64,000 nt of DNA from Apostichopus japonicus (GCF_037975245.1 NC_092574.1:24272713-24336712); one strand, 5' to 3'. Shown: positions 28,167 through 48,930, counted from the stretch's first letter. Made by a program: numbers and translations. Notes: generated by a model not told the origin, from the sequence alone.

Positions 28167-28897
28167 TGTTATGAAATAGTGATACCATCTCTTTGATGTT
28201 ACCGAAAAACTCCATCGAGACACCTTACGGGCCTCTTATGTATTTATCTAGGTCATGGATTCAGTTTTCCCACGAGAAGTTTTTAACTATCTTATTGAAT
28301 CTTGGTACAGGGCCTTTTCCCAAAATAGATTCCATTATGTCTGTGGAACATTCGAGAAGGTTCTCTCACGTGGTATGGAAGTTTCCATAGAAAGGGGATG
28401 GACTTCCAAACTCCCAACCAATCAGGGCAGATCAGTGCCAGTGCACTTATTTTTTATATCGTTAAGTTAATACAGGATGGTCAGGTTATTGGCTGCCTTC
28501 TGATTATGCGCAGTGAGATTTTATGGAAGTAAGGTATAAAAGAAAAAGGAGGTCAGAAATTTATGACTCTGTCAGCAAATTTATGACTTGGTCAGCAAAT
28601 TTATCACTCCGCCGAAAGTTCATCACTCCTAATTGTTTAATTGACGGAGTCAAGTCAAGTCAAATCATTGTAATTTAGTTTTATTTGTAAAGAGAATCGA
28701 CAGAGAAGAAATTACACCGAATCATCAAATCAAATCCTATCTCGTCAAATTGTTTTTTGTGTGAAGTCATTGTTTTCTTCCGTTCGAGACATCTCCTGAA
28801 GAAGCGTAAATACGGCATCAAGACATCCCAGTACCTTTCTATCACGAGTCCCGATATAGTTTTACTATCGGAGGAGCGGGCTCGTCACAATATTACA
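28167..28897 (+). repeat. 5' LTR
   Basis: Starts TGTTATGAAATAG and ends AATATTACA (TG...CA). Has a TATA box candidate (ggtataaaag, TATAAA at 28535-28540) and, after it, three related short direct repeats (gtcagcaaatttatgac type) near 28554-28605. Identical to the 3' LTR except two base changes and one base of length near 28717-28730. Confidence 0.97.
28535..28540 (+). promoter_or_regulatory. TATA box candidate of the LTR promoter
   Basis: TATAAA in ggtataaaagaaaaagg, placed in the middle of the LTR, where U3/R boundaries usually lie. The same motif is in the 3' LTR (about 37057). Transcription start not determinable. Confidence 0.5.
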
Positions 28898-28915
28898 TGG
28901 TGGAGATCGGTTGCT
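28898..28915 (+). other. Primer binding site candidate
   Basis: The sequence directly after the 5' LTR begins TGGTGGAGATCGG. A TGG immediately at the LTR boundary is expected for pairing with the CCA end of a tRNA. I cannot name the tRNA. Confidence 0.55.
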
Positions 28916-29573
28916 TTCTTCAGGAACAAAACGGTAACGGAACTTTTCACAACTTTCGTTCGTTACGTTCAATAACGAACAGGTGATTTTTTTTTTGGCC
29001 CGAAGACCTAACGAGGAATGCAACGCATGTTCACGACCTAGCCTAACGGAAACACTCTACGAGGGAAGACGGCCTATGCTAGCCTAAGCCTGTACACCGG
29101 ATGCCGGAACCACTGATCTGTACACTAACGTTAATCAACGCAGCATGCAGTTCGCGTTTGAACATTCGCGCAACTAGTACGTAGTTAGTCATACTACAGC
29201 TCTAAACATCAGAACTGAACATTTTCGCGAAGCCTAGGCTCGACCCGATGTTAACGGCGAACGAATCTGCAGTATACGAGATGTAGGCCCACCTGCTACT
29301 GCTACTACCTGCCGCTACTACTACTACTAGCCGAGGGACTTCAATCATCGTTTGCAGTTCCACTACCAGTTCTTAGTAAAACTTAAGGGTGAGTGAAATC
29401 ATGCCAATTTGTATCGCAACCCCTATTTGAGATCAGAGTGTACCGATAAGTTATTTTAATCGTGTCCATGTATTGCATATTTGTTATTTGTATTTAATTA
29501 CGGTCGATAGTGTGTTGAAATTAGTATAGGCTCGTGTTGTATACTTGTAACTAGCCTAATTGTATTCAGCATA
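28916..29573 (+). other. Untranslated leader of the LTR element
   Basis: Between primer site and Gag start codon. No long reading frame. It has several gcctaggct/agcctaacg stretches and a run of (ctactg/ctacta) triplets near 29296-29332. Function unknown; packaging signals usually lie in this part of such elements. Confidence 0.5.
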
Positions 29574-31211
29574 ATGTCCGTCAGTAAACAGGAAACTTCT
29601 ACCTCTGTTAATGTTATGCAGAAACATAGGCCCACTGATTTTTTGCCATCACGATTTCAGGGCGATGTAATTGATGCAGATTTAGCCGAAGCTCATTATT
29701 TGGGATTTGAAGATTATTTAGAGTTGCATAAATTGCCGTCCCAAACCCCCCCTGTAGAGGAAGAATTAAATGAAATATGTCGCATATTTAAGCGAACACT
29801 TAAAGGCCAAGCCAGACTCTGGATTGAAAACAAAAATTTTTCAACTATTGCTGATTTGCGCAAGCAATTCCTTGCTCGTTTCAGTCCAGGCACTTCTCCC
29901 TACGCTAAATCACAGGCATTTCATGCATTAAGCTATACGCCAGGTGATACAGCTCAAGCTCATTTGGCCAAAATTTCCAAAGCTGCAGCACAATTAAGTT
30001 ATGGCGAGGACCAAATTAGAGATAAATTGATCTCGACCCTGCCTTTGCAATGCCGCTCAGCAGTGTTAATGTCTGCATCACCACAAGCAACAATTGCAGA
30101 TTTTGTCATGAAAGTCCAATGCTATTTTGACTTACAAATCCAAAGTCAACCCCCAGCTTCTTCCGAACTATTTATGGCAATGCACGACAAAGCATCTTCT
30201 GTTCAGACTCCTACTATTTCTGCATCTTCTGAGATACACGAGTTGTGTAATAAAATTCAGGAATTAGAGACCAAGTTTGATCAGTCACGTAGGTCAGAAT
30301 CGCAAGACAATCCAAAAGATATGAGGCAAAGATATAGTTCTCGTGATTCTCGTGGTCCTAGGACAGGTCAGAATAATAACAGGAGAAGGTTACCATATTT
30401 TAATCCTTCAATCACATGCTACTACTGTCAAAATCGAGGTCATTTTGCACAATATTGTCAAATTCGCCTAAGCCATGAAATGGAGGCTAAGGTAAACAGA
30501 GTTACCAACACAGAATTTTCATTAGGGAGCACTTATGATTGCACTCATCATACAGTGACTCCAGACAAAGTACCAAGTAAAGGAAGATCGAAACGTAAAG
30601 CAAATAATATTTGGAAGAATAGTAATATTCCTAGTTCTAAATATACAGGGAACGACCGTAATGTGGATATTCAACTGGACACACGTAATTTTGTAAGAGG
30701 TACTTTACATGATGGTAAAGGAATTTCATTGTTGTTTGATAGTGGAGCGACACGCTCTATCATTTCTTCTTCTACAGTGCAAAATTCAAAGTATTTATCC
30801 TCTATACAACCAGTCTCAGTTGATGTAGTAAACCTAAAGTTGGGTAATGGTCAGTTTATTCATGCGTATAGCACGATAACATTTCAGGTCAAAATTCAAG
30901 GTCATGAATTTCAGCTTTCTGCTTTAATTGCTGCAAACCTGACAGGTATTGACTTAATTTTAGGTAGTCAAACTCTGAAGGAATTGAATGGATCTTTGGA
31001 CTTTACCACAAACTGTTTTAGAATTAAACAAGCCAAAGTTTTCCTTAGGCCAGTGCAGAGATTTGTTATTTACCCAGGTCAGCAGAGATACATTACTGTA
31101 CAGGGACGTCTTCCATTATATGCACGAAATGCAGATGTGGTTATTAAACCGTTTCCTCTAATATCTCGTATGTGTCCTTCACGAATGTTAGTGAAAATGC
31201 ATAAAGGGTAG
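29574..31211 (+). CDS. Gag-protease polyprotein of the LTR element
   Basis: 545 codons from ATG to TAG. The N-terminal half is a capsid-like helical region (about residues 1-200, with the W.E....F.....L...F pattern common in retrotransposon Gag). At about residues 282-295 there is one CX2CX4HX4C zinc knuckle (CYYCQNRGHFAQYC), the nucleic-acid-binding motif of nucleocapsid. An aspartic protease follows: LLFDSGATRSII near residue 389 carries the catalytic DSG, and DLILGSQTL near residue 465 is the second conserved block. Gag and protease share one frame here. The stop at 31209-31211 lies just after protease, and pol continues in the +1 frame. Confidence 0.9.
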   Translation: MSVSKQETSTSVNVMQKHRPTDFLPSRFQGDVIDADLAEAHYLGFEDYLELHKLPSQTPPVEEELNEICRIFKRTLKGQARLWIENKNFSTIADLRKQFLARFSPGTSPYAKSQAFHALSYTPGDTAQAHLAKISKAAAQLSYGEDQIRDKLISTLPLQCRSAVLMSASPQATIADFVMKVQCYFDLQIQSQPPASSELFMAMHDKASSVQTPTISASSEIHELCNKIQELETKFDQSRRSESQDNPKDMRQRYSSRDSRGPRTGQNNNRRRLPYFNPSITCYYCQNRGHFAQYCQIRLSHEMEAKVNRVTNTEFSLGSTYDCTHHTVTPDKVPSKGRSKRKANNIWKNSNIPSSKYTGNDRNVDIQLDTRNFVRGTLHDGKGISLLFDSGATRSIISSSTVQNSKYLSSIQPVSVDVVNLKLGNGQFIHAYSTITFQVKIQGHEFQLSALIAANLTGIDLILGSQTLKELNGSLDFTTNCFRIKQAKVFLRPVQRFVIYPGQQRYITVQGRLPLYARNADVVIKPFPLISRMCPSRMLVKMHKG

Positions 31212-31845
31212 AACAAAGATTCTACTAAGGAACATGGGTAATCGGAAATTTTTTCTGCATCCTTCTCGCACAGTGGCTCATTTAGATTTAGCAGATATCA
31301 TTACGGTCACAGAAGACATACCTACTGATTCTCTAGATTTTCTAAATGTCATGAGAGACATCGAAAAACCGTCTCATTTTCAAACCAATTCTGACTCTAA
31401 AGAGAATCGTGATGAAATTACACGATATAATTTACATCGTTATCCACATTTGACAGCCGATGATCCCCTGGTTTCCAAATCGGAACAGGAAATCATGAGA
31501 GAAAACATTAATTTGGAACAAAGTATTCTGAATGCTTCAGAAACGGAAAGCATTTATGAATTTCTAGACTCACATAGAGATGCATTTTCTCTTTATGGTG
31601 AATTATCTCACTGTCCAAATTATGAGGCTGATATTACTCTTACTAATGATGAGCCATTCTACATACGTCCCTATAGACTTTCAGATGAGGACAAAGTCAT
31701 TGTCGCCAGTGAGCTTGACAAATTAGTGCGATTAGGAATCTTAGCGGTAGGACATCAGTCTTATACCTCACCGGTTTTCCCTCATTCCAAAGAAGGGAAC
31801 AAAAGACAAAAGGGTTGTCACAGATTTTCGCTACTTGAACAGTAG
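31195..31845 (+). CDS. Pol part 1: linker and N-terminal reverse transcriptase
   Basis: This frame is open from 31195 (first ATG 31234) to the TAG at 31843-31845. It overlaps the end of Gag-protease by 17 bases and is +1 relative to it. It contains the RT entry region: ITLTNDEPFYIRPYRLSDED followed by a LDKLVRLGIL helix and SYTSPVF, matching the RPYR...K...E...L...G.I...S..SP pattern of gypsy RT. After about position 31780 the RT similarity leaves this frame and continues in the next one. I describe the break only. Confidence 0.85.
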   Translation, partial: KCIKGRTKILLRNMGNRKFFLHPSRTVAHLDLADIITVTEDIPTDSLDFLNVMRDIEKPSHFQTNSDSKENRDEITRYNLHRYPHLTADDPLVSKSEQEIMRENINLEQSILNASETESIYEFLDSHRDAFSLYGELSHCPNYEADITLTNDEPFYIRPYRLSDEDKVIVASELDKLVRLGILAVGHQSYTSPVFPHSKEGNKRQKGCHRFSLLEQ

Positions 31846-34800
31846 AATAAAACGTCTCAATCACCCATTTCCATTACTGAATGAGACTATCCGTACCATA
31901 GGGTACTCTGGAGCCAAAATTTTGGGTGTTCTTGATTTAAAGTCTGCATTCTTCTGTCTGCCACTAAGTGTTCATGCACAACAATATACAGGTATTGCTT
32001 CATTTCATGGAGGAAAGCATTATTATTATAAACGCTTACCACAGGGATTGAATTTATCTCCAGCGATCTTTCAGTCGAAAATTAATGATATTTTGGCAAC
32101 GATCCCAAATTCAAATAAGTTCTGTATTGCTCATCATGACGATATTATTGTGTACAGTGCAGACAAACGATCTCACAAACAACACCTACAGGCAATTTTT
32201 AAGGTTTTAATGGACAACGGATTGAAAATCTCTCCGAAAAAGTGTAGCATCTTCCAAACTTCAGTCCGATATATGGGACATTTGCTCTCAATAACCCCAG
32301 AAGGTGAGGCTTGTATCCAACCTTTGCATGACAGATGTGCAGCAATCAGGAACACACCGAAACCACACAATGTTAAGTCAGTAAGACGATTTGTAGGTGC
32401 AGTTAATTATGTGGCTTCGTTTTTCCCAAATATTCAAGCACTATTGAGACCATTACATCATTTGAGTCGTAAGAGAAAGGTATTTAAATGGACAGAGGAA
32501 CATCAGTGTGCATTTCAAAGTATTAAAGAGTTGTTGTGTAATCCACCTATATTGCATATGCCACAGAAATATGGTCGTTTTGTATTATATAGCGACACAT
32601 CACGAGTAGCAACAGGATCATACTTGACACAAAGAGTTAATGGCAAAGAGAATATTATTGCATATTACTCTAAGATATTACCACCAGCATGTCAGAGGTA
32701 TAGTGTAACTGAATTAGAAATGATGGGTCTATTTATTAATGTGACAGCATTCAAACATTTATTGCAAAATGTAGAATTTGAGGCATATGTTGATCACTCA
32801 GCCATTGTTGAGTTGTTTAAGTCAAAACAAGAACCAGCAACTTCACGCTTACGTAAACTTCTGTTCAAATTGTCAGAATATACATTTCAGGTTGGTTATA
32901 AGAAAGGCTCAGAATTGGTTTTGGCAGATTATTTGTCTAGAGCACCACAGGAATTTCACTCTGAAATAGATCAGGTTGCTCAAGAGGTCAGTTCTTATGA
33001 GGATTTTTCAACTCCACCTAAGGAGACATTTAATCCAATCATGACAAGGTCAATGGCAAGGTCAATGGGAGTCAAAGTTCCAGATTTATTTCCGAATAAA
33101 GTCACAAAGGAGTCCAAGCAGGATTCCCCAGCCAAAGTATCAACAAATAGAGTTGAAAGGACATCCATTCCTAAGGCAACACATTCTAATGAGCATGTTA
33201 CACAGAGACCACAATCTGAGTCACAAAAGAGGACTACACCAGTTATTTCTACTGATAAGAGAGAAACATTTATTCAAAGGCCTAATATTACTATGCCTAG
33301 TGAAAATAGACATAGCCCTGATGTGTTGGTTGTGCCAAATTTTACAAGTGTTTCACAACCTACAGAGCCAAGATTAGTGGATCAGAATAGACATAGGGTG
33401 CAAGAGGTAGTGAGAGAACCACCTCCAGAACTATTTGTTCAGCCGAAGCCAGTCATAACAAACATTGATCATTTGGTTACAGGGCACATTCCAAAACAAA
33501 AGGAATTGAATAAAGTCATGAAGGCAATTCAAGGAAAGCTGATCAAAAACTATGATCTGCCATTCGATGTAAAAGAGTTGCAAATTCAACAACAAACTTG
33601 TCCTTACTACAAACCAATTTATGATTTTCTTGCACATGATATTATTCCAGGTAATGTTAAGCATGCTAGAACTGTCCGTTCTCAAGCAGAGGATTATTTG
33701 TTATGTAATAGTTTGTTATTCAGGATATTTTTGCATGAGACTAATGATGCTAAGATGACTCTTCAGTTAGTCGTACCTGAGACTATGGTGGAACAAATAA
33801 TATCTCGATATCATGATGACTTGTTAAGTAATCATCAGGGTGTAATGCGTACATATTTGACCATTAGACAGCATTTCTATCTGCGCAATATGTTTCAACG
33901 CATCAGTAATTATATTCAGGCATGTCTCCGTTGTCAAGAATTACGTAAGAAACCGGACAAATTGAGACAATATCATGCTCGCATTCCTGATTCTTATCGT
34001 CCTTTTGACAGACTTAGTCTGGATTTCAAGACTATGCCCACAACGGCTACAGGATTTAAACATTTGATGGTTGTTTGTGATGAGATCACTAGATTTGTTG
34101 TATGTGTTTCTCTTAAGACTCTTGATGCTGAAACAATATGTGAAGCATTATTGCAGAGGGTAGTCACAACCTTTGGTCCACCGTCTTGTATCATAAGTGA
34201 TGCGGCAGCTTCTCTTACAGGAAAATTAGTGGAGCTCTTAAGTAAAGCTTTAGGCATTGAACAAAAGTTCATCAGTGTAAGCAATCATGGAAGCTTACAG
34301 GTTGAAAGACACATTCAGACTCTTTCAAATTTCCTCAAAGTGAACTTAAATCAGTTTGGTACGGATTGGGTACGATTTGTCCCAACATCAGCCTATGCAT
34401 ATAACACATTTTCCTCTCCTCAGTTAGGTAACTATAGCCCATTTGAACTTGCATTTGGACGTAAGCCACCAAATCTTACAAATTTATCGTTCAATCCAAT
34501 GGCAGGATTATCACAATCTCATGGAGAATATGCTGCATTGTTAAAGAAACGATTTGATCATTTGTCAAGGGTAATGTTAGTCTTACAAAAGAAGCAACAA
34601 GATGCTCAAAATGTTAAGATAAGTGCAAAACTGGACAAAGGTGCAATTTATTCAACGGGTCAATTAGTGTATCTATATAAGCCAACGTCTTCCTCCTTGA
34701 CTGCGAACTCTCGCAAAATTGCTGCTGAATGGTGTGGACCACTAGTGATCCATCAAGTTTTGGATAGGACTCATTATTTGTTGGCCACTCTCAAAGGAGA

Positions 34801-35440
34801 AATTCTTAGTGATGTATTCAATTATAACAGGCTTAAGCCATGTTTTGTAAGAGCATCTTCTGAAACTAAGAATATCACCAACATTCAGAAATTGCGACAG
34901 GTCTTGAAAACAAAGGGTTCATCAAGTGAAAAGGTTGCACGAATGCGAAATGTTTTGAGTAGTAACACTTCTAATGCAGAAAATGTTAATGTCATGCAAG
35001 ATGCACATATTGAGTTTCATGATGAGTTTGGTAACATTTTGCCAGGGGTAACTTCAGATCATGTCATGTGTCTTATGAGCACTAAGCCAATGAATGTTGC
35101 ATCCTTTCTAGAGAATAGAGCACATAATGAAGGATTAGCAATTCCATATCCTTCCATGAAAGATAGCATATTAAGGCAAAAGAAAGTTTTTGCAAATGCT
35201 CCACAAGGAGACATGAAAGTCCAACGTGCTCGATACAAATTGGGTGAATTACAGGTTCTGGTCACCTATCAGACACCATGTTTTCCAACAGGCTTTAAGA
35301 GTCATGATTTTTGGTGGAATGTAGGAAAATATTCCAACACAGAGGAAATAATGAATTTTCTCCATGAAAAGGGATTGGAACATTACAGGCAATCCAGGCA
35401 GGATGTTGCAAACATTATATGGTTAGTATGTACAGTATAA
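31781..35440 (+). CDS. Pol part 2: reverse transcriptase, RNase H, integrase and C-terminal extension
   Basis: Open to TAA at 35438-35440. Counting from the in-frame codon at 31835: RT core with LDLKSAFF (first catalytic Asp, about residue 34), LPQGLNLSP, and the catalytic pair in IAHHDDIIVYS (102-103; the usual Tyr-x-Asp-Asp is His-His-Asp-Asp). RNase H has LYSDTS, TELEMMGL and AYVDHSA with expected acidic residues. A polar linker of about 170 residues follows. Integrase has an HH-CC zinc region (about 657-700) and the D, D, E triad in LDFKT (about 729), ISDAAAS (about 788) and QVERH (about 824), then a GPY-like module (about 935-1005). Roughly 195 further residues match nothing I know. The 5' end is offset from part 1 by one base. 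Confidence 0.9.
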   Translation, partial: LIPKKGTKDKRVVTDFRYLNSRIKRLNHPFPLLNETIRTIGYSGAKILGVLDLKSAFFCLPLSVHAQQYTGIASFHGGKHYYYKRLPQGLNLSPAIFQSKINDILATIPNSNKFCIAHHDDIIVYSADKRSHKQHLQAIFKVLMDNGLKISPKKCSIFQTSVRYMGHLLSITPEGEACIQPLHDRCAAIRNTPKPHNVKSVRRFVGAVNYVASFFPNIQALLRPLHHLSRKRKVFKWTEEHQCAFQSIKELLCNPPILHMPQKYGRFVLYSDTSRVATGSYLTQRVNGKENIIAYYSKILPPACQRYSVTELEMMGLFINVTAFKHLLQNVEFEAYVDHSAIVELFKSKQEPATSRLRKLLFKLSEYTFQVGYKKGSELVLADYLSRAPQEFHSEIDQVAQEVSSYEDFSTPPKETFNPIMTRSMARSMGVKVPDLFPNKVTKESKQDSPAKVSTNRVERTSIPKATHSNEHVTQRPQSESQKRTTPVISTDKRETFIQRPNITMPSENRHSPDVLVVPNFTSVSQPTEPRLVDQNRHRVQEVVREPPPELFVQPKPVITNIDHLVTGHIPKQKELNKVMKAIQGKLIKNYDLPFDVKELQIQQQTCPYYKPIYDFLAHDIIPGNVKHARTVRSQAEDYLLCNSLLFRIFLHETNDAKMTLQLVVPETMVEQIISRYHDDLLSNHQGVMRTYLTIRQHFYLRNMFQRISNYIQACLRCQELRKKPDKLRQYHARIPDSYRPFDRLSLDFKTMPTTATGFKHLMVVCDEITRFVVCVSLKTLDAETICEALLQRVVTTFGPPSCIISDAAASLTGKLVELLSKALGIEQKFISVSNHGSLQVERHIQTLSNFLKVNLNQFGTDWVRFVPTSAYAYNTFSSPQLGNYSPFELAFGRKPPNLTNLSFNPMAGLSQSHGEYAALLKKRFDHLSRVMLVLQKKQQDAQNVKISAKLDKGAIYSTGQLVYLYKPTSSSLTANSRKIAAEWCGPLVIHQVLDRTHYLLATLKGEILSDVFNYNRLKPCFVRASSETKNITNIQKLRQVLKTKGSSSEKVARMRNVLSSNTSNAENVNVMQDAHIEFHDEFGNILPGVTSDHVMCLMSTKPMNVASFLENRAHNEGLAIPYPSMKDSILRQKKVFANAPQGDMKVQRARYKLGELQVLVTYQTPCFPTGFKSHDFWWNVGKYSNTEEIMNFLHEKGLEHYRQSRQDVANIIWLVCTV

Positions 35441-36681
35441 CTGCATATTGCTTTAAGTTCAGATGAACAGGTGTTTTACCCACAATTGTATGAATGGAAT
35501 GTGTCATTGCAATTACCTGCATACCTATTAAGTGGAAGTCATTGTACTATATGGTGTAACAATATAAGCTTTATTGTTAAAACACCACTAAGTGACCTAG
35601 TTTCATCTTTTATAACAAATGTGTAATGAGTATACCTTATTTCTCCTTATGAATTCGTTCAAACGTTTACCCGGCAATTAGAACATATCCGGAATATTAG
35701 CAACATGGGTTTTCATATATTGAGAAAATATTTTAAGGATATTTACATTGCATCATTTATGTTATATATTGAAGGCTATTTTAGAGACAGCATTGGTGAA
35801 GTGCAACTTTTGCTTACAGCAACAGTTATCGAAGCAAATGAAAGTATAGATGTTTTGAGGAAATTATATATTTTCTTTTCCTCAAGTATTCATGCAAAAG
35901 TAAATTTCATCATGAAGTTGAAAAGACAAGATGTTAAGTATTATGTAAATTTGAAGAAAGATTTGTTGATGTCATAGTCTATGGGGTCTCTTTTATGGTA
36001 TCGAATATCTAGTACTTTGGTACTTTACTAGACTATCATTCGGAGTGCATACCTAGGGTCACCATGCTATCGAGTCACATTTTCTTGATTTTTTTTTTGA
36101 AGTGAATGTATATGATTCACAAGGTTTCAAAGCAGTTTTGAAACTATGACTTCATTAAAGAGGAGGTACTTTGTAAATGAGTTTGTAATATTTTAAGGTT
36201 CTTTTTTGTGTGTACGAATTTTTCATGTAACGCCAAGGTGGTTCTATTCAGTTAAAAGATAACTAAGTCTAGTATTCTCTGATCTCACCCCAATTCACGG
36301 CATGATTTCACTTTTGATATAAATGTATTATTGATGTATGAAATGCATTTATGTATTTTGTAAGAGATACTGCATAGTTTGCTGTGTCATGTAACTTTAA
36401 GATATCTTAATGATATATTTTTTTTTAGATTGCATCATATGATGTCATCGATGTTGAAGAGGTACACAAAAAAATTTTCATGGAGATAGTGTCAATGTAT
36501 ATAACATATGATCATTTTAATAGTTCGTAACCAAGATGTTAACCTTTGAGATATATGAAGACCATTTATTGAAGTCAATTTTTTAGTGAATGTGCTTACA
36601 GTACTCTACCTTCTTGAGATAATGATAAGTTAAAGCAGTATGATGTTAAAATTTTGGAGTATCCAAAAATTTTAAAAGATT
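35441..36681 (+). other. 3' internal region of the LTR element
   Basis: About 1.2 kb between pol and the polypurine tract. The only sizeable frame is 35705-35977 (90 codons, starts MGFHILRKYFKDIYIASFML). It shows no signal peptide plus furin site or other envelope features that I recognise. It may be noncoding, a lost gene or a lineage-specific one. Confidence 0.4.
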
Positions 36682-36689
36682 GAGGGGGA
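36682..36689 (+). other. Polypurine tract
   Basis: GAGGGGGA immediately before the 3' LTR, the usual plus-strand DNA primer site of LTR elements. Confidence 0.85.
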
Positions 36690-37419
36690 TGTTATGAAAT
36701 AGTGATACCATCTCTTTGATGTTACCGAAAAACTCCATCGAGACACCTTACGGGCCTCTTATGTATTTATCTAGGTCATGGATTCAGTTTTCCCACGAGA
36801 AGTTTTTAACTATCTTATTGAATCTTGGTACAGGGCCTTTTCCCAAAATAGATTCCATTATGTCTGTGGAACATTCGAGAAGGTTCTCTCACGTGGTATG
36901 GAAGTTTCCATAGAAAGGGGATGGACTTCCAAACTCCCAACCAATCAGGGCAGATCAGTGCCAGTGCACTTATTTTTTATATCGTTAAGTTAATACAGGA
37001 TGGTCAGGTTATTGGCTGCCTTCTGATTATGCGCAGTGAGATTTTATGGAAGTAAGGTATAAAAGAAAAAGGAGGTCAGAAATTTATGACTCTGTCAGCA
37101 AATTTATGACTTGGTCAGCAAATTTATCACTCCGCCGAAAGTTCATCACTCCTAATTGTTTAATTGACGGAGTCAAGTCAAGTCAAATCATTGTAATTTA
37201 GTTTTATTTGTAAAGAGAATCGACAGAGAAGAAATTATACCGAATCATTAATCAAATCCTATCTCGTCAAATTGTTTTTTGTGTGAAGTCATTGTTTTCT
37301 TCCGTTCGAGACATCTCCTGAAGAAGCGTAAATACGGCATCAAGACATCCCAGTACCTTTCTATCACGAGTCCCGATATAGTTTTACTATCGGAGGAGCG
37401 GGCTCGTCACAATATTACA
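36690..37419 (+). repeat. 3' LTR
   Basis: 730 bp, TGTTATG...AATATTACA, near-identical to the 5' LTR. Followed by the target duplication ctaa. No AATAAA is visible inside, so the element's polyadenylation signal is not obvious. Confidence 0.97.
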
Positions 37420-37423
37420 CTAA

Positions 37424-38497
37424 CAGTATTTTCAATGGAAGTGCCGACACAACTAGATATTTCATGTTCTTCCAAACGAGGTGCAGACTGAAGGTGTCTC
37501 ATCCTTTGATTTGACAGCTTCATATTTATCAAACAGCAATATTTTAAAATGTACGGCTTGCCCCCCCCCCCCCTTCCCACAAACATCCCAACAATCAAAG
37601 CAGACTAATAAAGTACATTGATTGCACTATCCAATGCCATCATATTTAAGTCTTTTAATAAATAAAATGGAAATTCTAAGCTATTAATGCATATAGTAGG
37701 ATATCTTTGTAAACTGTGAGCTATTGTATTTTGAATAATTTCAAACCGTTGTTTTGGTGGACACACATGGTCCTTATTGTTTTGCCTACATCAGCTATTA
37801 CTCTCAATGAATTCTATATGTTTAACCTTTTACTAGCCATTGAGGAATCATGTGTACTGGCAAATGTTATTTCAACAGCAGTACTTTTTTTTTCTGTTAG
37901 TCATGACTACAAAGATCTAATCACACTATGAGCTTGTTGGCTTCACTGATTTAAAATATTTACTTCAAAACATGAATTAAAGTTTGACAAATTTTGAATT
38001 ATTTATACTGCTTTTTGTATGTGAACTCAAATTGATTGCAAATGCACTTTTCCCAAATTTATCTCCTTATGACTCAGCAAAGGAACAAGCTATAGAGATG
38101 GGAATGAGACCAATGCATTTTTTATGGTTCTATATTTGACGATACCTTTAAAACACCTGTTTATGTTTAGCTTTTTGTATGTGAACTCAAATTGATTGCA
38201 AATGCACTTTTCCCAAATTTATCTCCTTATGACTCAGCAAAGGAACAAGCTATAGAGATGGGAATGAGACCAATGCATTTTTTATGGTTCTATATTTGAC
38301 GATACCTTTAAAACACCTGTTTATGTTTAGCTTAAAGTTCTTTGCATACAAATACATGTTGTTTGGTAGCTTTGATTATCATTGTCAGAAATTTGCAAAA
38401 CAGTTTGAGATCATGGGCAACCAACAAAGCTAGCTTGGTTCCTACTTACCATCACATAAGACACAGTAGAACAATTACATGAAAAACAAGAAGAGAC
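37424..38497. other. Intergenic DNA between LTR element and RPS3
   Basis: Short AT-rich spacer with a C-run at 37561-37573 and the 160-bp duplication at 38011-38330. No gene seen. Confidence 0.5.
38011..38330. repeat. Perfect 160-bp tandem duplication
   Basis: 38011-38170 and 38171-38330 appear identical base for base (unit begins ctttttgtatgtgaactcaa and ends acctgtttatgtttag). It lies 170 bp beyond the RPS3 cleavage site. Either very recent or an assembly duplication. Confidence 0.95.

Positions 38498-48930
<10,433 letters not shown>

Larger units (their letters stand above)
28163..37423 (+). mobile_element. Ty3/gypsy-type LTR retrotransposon, nearly intact, with 4-bp target duplication
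   Basis: The element is 28167-37419 (9253 bp) with direct LTRs 28167-28897 and 36690-37419, flanked by ctaa on both sides (28163-28166, 37420-37423). Order: LTR, primer-site candidate, leader, Gag with zinc knuckle, protease, reverse transcriptase, RNase H, integrase, C-terminal extension, about 1.2 kb of 3' internal sequence, polypurine tract, LTR. RT before integrase places it in the Ty3/gypsy (Metaviridae) group. The LTRs differ by two substitutions and one 1-base gap over about 730 bp, so insertion is recent. No env-like gene is evident. Gag-protease and the two parts of pol lie in three different frames. It sits between the convergent eIF5B and RPS3 genes and disrupts neither. Confidence 0.97.

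Noticed and set aside
28193-28470. LTR reading frames repeated at 36716-36993
   Set aside because: Identical because the LTRs are identical; no separate coding evidence.
35705-35977. Envelope gene of the LTR element
   Set aside because: 90 codons only, no convincing signal peptide, cleavage site or anchor.
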